Of a DNA stretch of 43,698 bases, positions 39,120 through 43,698 are shown piece by piece. The notes beneath the pieces were generated by a model that was given only the letters and a program-made list of their open reading frames with translations, did no database searches and had not been told where the DNA came from. Location: contig JAIBBU010000026.1 of NCBI GenBank assembly GCA_019694515.1, positions 1-43,698 of the forward strand, read 5' to 3'. Position 1 is the first letter of the stretch, and every line of letters starts with the position of its first letter. This DNA comes from Oligoflexia bacterium (GTDB taxonomy: Bacteria > Bdellovibrionota_C > UBA2361 > JBGSMV01). The translations under genes were made by a program, and so were the position numbers.

Positions 39120-40142
39120 ATGAAGAACGTTCTGGTAACTGGCGGCGCAGGATTCATCGGCAGCAATTTCGTGCGTTATGCGCTGAAGCATCGCGCTGAT
39201 TGGAAGCTCCACGTGCTGGATCTTTTAACCTATGCCGGAAACCTGGAGAATTTGGCGGATTTAATTCAGGCCGGGCAAATTCAGTTTATCAAAGCTGATA
39301 TAGCGGATCAGCCGCAGATCGATGCGATCTTCGCGCAACAGCGCTTTGACCTGACCTTTCACTTTGCTGCGGAGAGCCACGTCGATCGATCCATATTGAG
39401 CGCTACGGAATTTGTGCGGACCAATGTGCTGGGGACGCAGGTGCTATTAAACGCCTTGCAAGCGCATACGCCCAAGCAGCGCTTCGTGCATGTGTCGACC
39501 GATGAAGTTTATGGGTCACTCGGTCCGACGGGCCGATTCCTGGAAACCACACCGCTTGACCCAACCAGCCCATATTCGGCTTCCAAAGCGGCCTCTGATC
39601 TAATGGTGCTCGCTGCCGTCAAGACGCATGGGCTGAATGCGGTGGTAACGCGTTGCACGAATAACTATGGTCCCTACCAGTTCCCCGAAAAATTTATCCC
39701 GCTTTTTATCACCAATGCTTTGGAGGATCTTGCGCTGCCGCTTTATGGGGACGGCATGAATGTGCGCAGCTGGCTGCATGTCGATGATCACGCCGCGGCG
39801 CTGCTGGCAGTCGGTGATAGGGGACGCGCTGGCGAGGTGTACAATATCGGGGGAGCGGAAGAGTCTGAAATTCCGAATTTGATTGTAGCGCAGCAGATCC
39901 TCAAAGCCCTTAAAAAGCCTGAGAGCTTAATCAAGCGGGTAGCAGATCGTCCTGCACATGATCGCCGTTATGCAATTGATTATACAAAGATCAACCAGGA
40001 ATTAGGATGGAGTCCCCGCATTGCATTCGCACAAGGGCTTGAATCGACGATACGCTGGTTCCTTGATAACAAAGGCTGGTGGCGCAACATCAAGACTGGT
40101 GAGTATCTTAAGTACTACGAGCGCAACTATCAGGGGCGCTAA
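39120..40142 (+). CDS. rmlB: dTDP-glucose 4,6-dehydratase
   Basis: Second step of dTDP-L-rhamnose synthesis, an NAD-dependent extended SDR enzyme. The 340 aa carry the nucleotide motif TGGAGFIGSNFVRY, the substrate motif VSTDEVYGSLG with Asp-Glu, and YSASKAASD (Tyr-x3-Lys). RCTNNYGPYQFPEKFIPLF and the end WWRNIKTGEY are typical. It starts 46 nt after lptD and leads a run of four plus-strand sugar-nucleotide genes. No rmlA or rmlC is present in the window. Confidence 0.96.
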   Translation: MKNVLVTGGAGFIGSNFVRYALKHRADWKLHVLDLLTYAGNLENLADLIQAGQIQFIKADIADQPQIDAIFAQQRFDLTFHFAAESHVDRSILSATEFVRTNVLGTQVLLNALQAHTPKQRFVHVSTDEVYGSLGPTGRFLETTPLDPTSPYSASKAASDLMVLAAVKTHGLNAVVTRCTNNYGPYQFPEKFIPLFITNALEDLALPLYGDGMNVRSWLHVDDHAAALLAVGDRGRAGEVYNIGGAEESEIPNLIVAQQILKALKKPESLIKRVADRPAHDRRYAIDYTKINQELGWSPRIAFAQGLESTIRWFLDNKGWWRNIKTGEYLKYYERNYQGR

Positions 40143-40172
40143 CCCTTAACGACGGCAGTTATAGTAACGCAA

Positions 40173-41039
40173 ATGAAGATTTTGTTGTTTGGCGGAACCG
40201 GTCAACTCGGACTTGAGATCAAGAAGCGCGCGGAGGATCTGAATTTTGAGGTGATCTCGCCGGTCATCTCGGAAGTCGACATTACTGACGGGCAGCAACT
40301 TTCATTTCTGGGACGCCGCGTGAAGCCGCAGCTGGTGATTAACTGCGCTGCCTATACCGATGTCGATAAGGCCGAAGCCGAGCCCGACCTGGCTTTCGCC
40401 ATCAACGCCGCCGGTTCGAGGAATGTGGCGCTGCTATGTCGGGAGTTGAACTGCCGTTTAATACACATCTCTACCGACTTTGTTTTTGACGGCACACAGT
40501 CTGCCCCGATCAACGAGCAGCAGCCTACGAATCCGATCTCTATCTACGGCAAGACAAAACTCGAAGGTGAACGTGAGATTTTAGAGCAGTGGGCGGCGGC
40601 TTCGCTGATTGTACGCACCTCGTCATTGCACGGCGCACGCGGAGGCAATTTCGTACATACGATGCTGAAGCTTTTTGCTGAACGCGAGGTGGTGCGGGTG
40701 GTAAATGACCGCACCATGTCCGCAACCTGGGCGGGGTGGCTGGCGGAAGCGATTCTGGATCTGGGGCGGCTTAAGGCCACCGGTATTGTGCATGCGAGCT
40801 GCGCCGGCGCACTCACCTGGTTTGATTTCGCCTCGGCCATTAAGGAGCAGGTTCAGGGAAAGATTCCCAATGTGGCGCGGCTCAAATTGGAGGCGGTCAG
40901 CTCCGAGGCGTTTAGTTTGCCGGCACCGCGGCCTAAGTATTCCGTTTTTGACTGTACGCATTTGACTGGGCTTTTGGGACGCAGCCCGATATCATGGCGC
41001 GAAGGATTGAATTCGCATCTGAAAGAGCTTGGCTACTAG
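40173..41039 (+). CDS. rmlD: dTDP-4-dehydrorhamnose reductase
   Basis: Last step of dTDP-L-rhamnose synthesis, an NADPH-dependent extended SDR of 288 aa. LLFGGTGQLGLEIK is the nucleotide motif, VINCAAYTDVDKAEAEP and HISTDFVFDGTQ are family signatures, and YGKTKLEGE is the Tyr-x3-Lys catalytic site. It follows rmlB by 30 nt and ends 8 nt before manC, so the genes are an operon. The epimerase RmlC must be encoded elsewhere. Confidence 0.95.
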   Translation: MKILLFGGTGQLGLEIKKRAEDLNFEVISPVISEVDITDGQQLSFLGRRVKPQLVINCAAYTDVDKAEAEPDLAFAINAAGSRNVALLCRELNCRLIHISTDFVFDGTQSAPINEQQPTNPISIYGKTKLEGEREILEQWAAASLIVRTSSLHGARGGNFVHTMLKLFAEREVVRVVNDRTMSATWAGWLAEAILDLGRLKATGIVHASCAGALTWFDFASAIKEQVQGKIPNVARLKLEAVSSEAFSLPAPRPKYSVFDCTHLTGLLGRSPISWREGLNSHLKELGY

Positions 41040-41047
41040 GGCGGTAG

Positions 41048-42127
41048 ATGGGGAAGAGCGCTTGGTCTGATATTAGTGTGGTGGTGCTGGCGGGCGGTTC
41101 GGGCTCGCGCTTCTGGCCAGTCAGCCGGCAGAAAAAGCCCAAGCAGTTTTTGTCGCTATCGCCTGACGGCGATAGTCTGATCCAAGCCACGGTGGCGCGT
41201 CTCGCGGCGCATTGTTCCGCCGAAAATCTCTACGTAATTTCCAACGTTGAACACGCGGCGCTGGTGAAGGAGCACACGCCACAGGCGCAGCTGCTAGTCG
41301 AGCCGCTGGCCAAAAATACGGCTGCTTCCATCGGGTTGGCGGCACTGCATCTAAGGCGCGCCAATAGAAACGCCGTCATGATCGTTCTGCCTGCCGATCA
41401 CGTGGTTAAAGATGCGCCGGGACTCTTAGCGGTGCTCGAAGAAGCCGCTCAGATGGCGCGGGAAAAGGACGTTTTAGTCACTCTCGGAATCACACCATCC
41501 TTCCCGCATACTGGTTATGGTTATTTGAAGCGCGGCGCTCCAATCCGAGATCGCACTTTTCAGCTGAGCCGCTTTTTTGAGAAACCAAACTTGGAACGGG
41601 CGCAGCTGTACGTTCAAAGCGGAGAGTATTTTTGGAATAGCGGCATGTTCGTCTGGCGTGTGCGCACGATCTTGGATGCTATTTCGCATTTCATGCCTGA
41701 TCTGGCGCATGGCTTGGCCGAGATCGATCAGGTGCTTGGCACGCCCAGCGAGAATGAAGTCATCACGCGAGTCTTTGCCGGGCTGGAATCGGTGTCGATC
41801 GATTTCGGAGTTTTGGAGCATGCGCGCAATTGCATGATGGTGGCGGCGCCGGACATCGGATGGAATGATGTCGGCTCTTGGGACGCCTGGGCGGATCTTT
41901 TGCCGCACGATGGCGATAATAACGTGGTGGTGGGGGATGCGATGCTGCTGGGTTCTAGCGGTTGCGTGGTGAATTCCGAGAAACGTTTTTGTGCCGTCGT
42001 TGGAGCACGTAATCTAGTGGTGGTTGATGTTGAGGACGCTTTACTAGTCTGCCCTCGCGACAAAGTGCAGGACGTCAAGAAAGTGGTCGAGGAGTTGAAG
42101 CATCAAGGCCGTAAAGCGCTAGTTTAG
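41048..42127 (+). CDS. manC: mannose-1-phosphate guanylyltransferase
   Basis: Makes GDP-mannose from mannose 1-phosphate and GTP. The 359-aa protein has only the nucleotidyltransferase domain; the C-terminal mannose-6-phosphate isomerase cupin of bifunctional ManC is absent. The pyrophosphorylase signature VVLAGGSGSRFWPVSRQKKP and PKQFLSLS (read together), LPADHVVKD and FVEKP-like RFFEKPNLE, YFWNSGMFVW are present. It feeds the next gene, gmd. Confidence 0.94.
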   Translation: MGKSAWSDISVVVLAGGSGSRFWPVSRQKKPKQFLSLSPDGDSLIQATVARLAAHCSAENLYVISNVEHAALVKEHTPQAQLLVEPLAKNTAASIGLAALHLRRANRNAVMIVLPADHVVKDAPGLLAVLEEAAQMAREKDVLVTLGITPSFPHTGYGYLKRGAPIRDRTFQLSRFFEKPNLERAQLYVQSGEYFWNSGMFVWRVRTILDAISHFMPDLAHGLAEIDQVLGTPSENEVITRVFAGLESVSIDFGVLEHARNCMMVAAPDIGWNDVGSWDAWADLLPHDGDNNVVVGDAMLLGSSGCVVNSEKRFCAVVGARNLVVVDVEDALLVCPRDKVQDVKKVVEELKHQGRKALV

Positions 42128-42207
42128 CCCCCGCGGCTGCCGGTTGAACGGCGTGCACCTTTTTGTTACCGTTTCAGTCCAATCGCAACAAGGAGCTGGG
42201 TTTTTGA

Positions 42208-43215
<1,008 letters not shown>

Positions 43216-43521
43216 GGCCCGCTACCCTATTGCGCCACGCGCGATCGAATTGCTGCGTTCCGATTTTTGTCATTGCGGTAGAGGTTACATATTTCGAGGA
43301 GGGAATTCCCCCAGATTCCGGGACTGATCTCTGTGTCCGTCTCCGAATTCCGAAACTGAATCAGCGAACGGTTGACCGAGTCTGAAAACCGCAACTGACC
43401 TCGGAATTGGAATCAGAAAGCCGATCTCTGTCTCCGAAATCCGAGATCCGTCTCCGATAGCCGATCGCCGTTAGCTGTCAGCCGTCCTTCCTGCCGAACA
43501 GGGCGGCGCTACCCCGCCGCA
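43216..43521. repeat. non-coding tail with degenerate CCGAT/TCTCCGA repeats
   Basis: No gene is seen. From about 43326 to 43475 units such as GATCTCTGTSTCCG and TCTCCGAAATCCGA recur. The 20-mer at 43454-43473 matches the one at 32032-32051. A GGGAATTCCC palindrome lies at about 43303. Confidence 0.4.
43503..43520 (-). terminator. GC-rich hairpin after the edge gene
   Basis: GCGGCG and CGCCGC form a perfect 6-bp stem around a 6-nt loop, directly after the stop of the partial minus-strand gene. There is no U-tract on that strand, so termination is uncertain. Confidence 0.32.
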
Positions 43522-43698
43522 TTATGAATCAATTTGTAGAGTGACGCTGCCACACTGTCGAGGCTCTTCCAGCAGGGCTTCCTCGAGCATCGTGCTTAAT
43601 CTGGCGGAAGGGGCGGGCCGAGCTACTAGGGCCGACCAGAATAGATTCTTCTCTATCGCCTTTGGCAGCCTAAGGGAGTGCCAGGCAATACTGGATCT
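43522..43698 (-). CDS. partial hypothetical protein, C-terminal end only
   Basis: A minus-strand frame enters from the right edge and ends at TAA 43522-43524 after 58 residues, with stretches such as AIEKNLFWSALVARPAPSARL and MLEEALLEEPRQCGSV (each read separately). It is amphipathic and gene-like, and a GC-rich hairpin follows the stop. The start lies outside the window. I do not recognise the family. Confidence 0.42.
   Translation of the reverse strand, partial: RSSIAWHSLRLPKAIEKNLFWSALVARPAPSARLSTMLEEALLEEPRQCGSVTLQIDS

Noticed and set aside
42137..42165. terminator between manC and gmd
   Set aside because: The stem GCCG/CGGC is short and the T5 tract lies several bases away; gmd is probably co-transcribed or has its own promoter.

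Overview
The window looks like chromosomal DNA from an uncultured, Gram-negative, flagellated bacterium. An outer membrane is indicated by LptD and by nucleotide-sugar genes for an O-antigen or exopolysaccharide. Motility is indicated by a flagellin and a very small FlgM-like protein. The mix of an E. coli-type HemN, LptD and an Rrf2 regulator suggests a proteobacterial or delta-proteobacteria-like lineage, but no rRNA or lineage marker is present, so this is inference. I found no tRNA, rRNA, CRISPR array or insertion sequence.

Layout. 1-8 kb: metabolism and regulation (unknown protein; hemN divergent from an rrf2/terB-like pair; orphan substrate-binding protein with a CBS protein; stand-alone protein resembling the RNA polymerase alpha C-terminal domain; two-TM potassium channel; phosphofructokinase). 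8-23 kb: a large accessory island. It encodes a sulfotransferase, a lasso-type B2 leader peptidase, methyltransferases, a short RiPP-like precursor, two HPr-kinase-like proteins (one degenerate, one intact), a PqqD-like B1 protein, three glycosyltransferase proteins, an amidase-glycosyltransferase fusion and a GT51-nucleotidyltransferase fusion. 23-25 kb: flagellin (minus) and an HU/IHF protein (plus) with a near-consensus promoter. 25-36 kb: GT87-like protein, a minus operon (YjeF_N-like, alpha/beta hydrolase, zinc phospholipase C-like), receiver protein, asd-truA, M50-like membrane protease, mini-FlgM, pgk, Nif3-like, accD. 36-43 kb: lptD, then rmlB, rmlD, manC and gmd, making dTDP-L-rhamnose precursors and GDP-4-keto-6-deoxymannose.

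The most interesting part is the 8-23 kb island. It has the leader-recognition and leader-cleavage parts of a lasso-peptide system and a precursor with the Y-x2-P-x-L-x3-G leader motif. No asparagine-synthetase-like lasso cyclase is present, and the putative core has no Asp or Glu to act as ring acceptor. It is combined with peptidoglycan-type enzymes and glycosyltransferases, two of them in unusual fusions. A cyclase-independent RiPP that is phosphorylated, methylated, sulfated or attached to a surface glycan is a reasonable hypothesis. An alternative is a flagellin or surface-glycan decoration island, because flagellin lies just downstream. Several genes have a -10-like hexamer 6-7 nt before the start codon and little Shine-Dalgarno signal, suggesting leaderless transcripts. 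Two candidate sigma-28-type promoters, before flagellin and before the FlgM-like gene, share ACGATAT.
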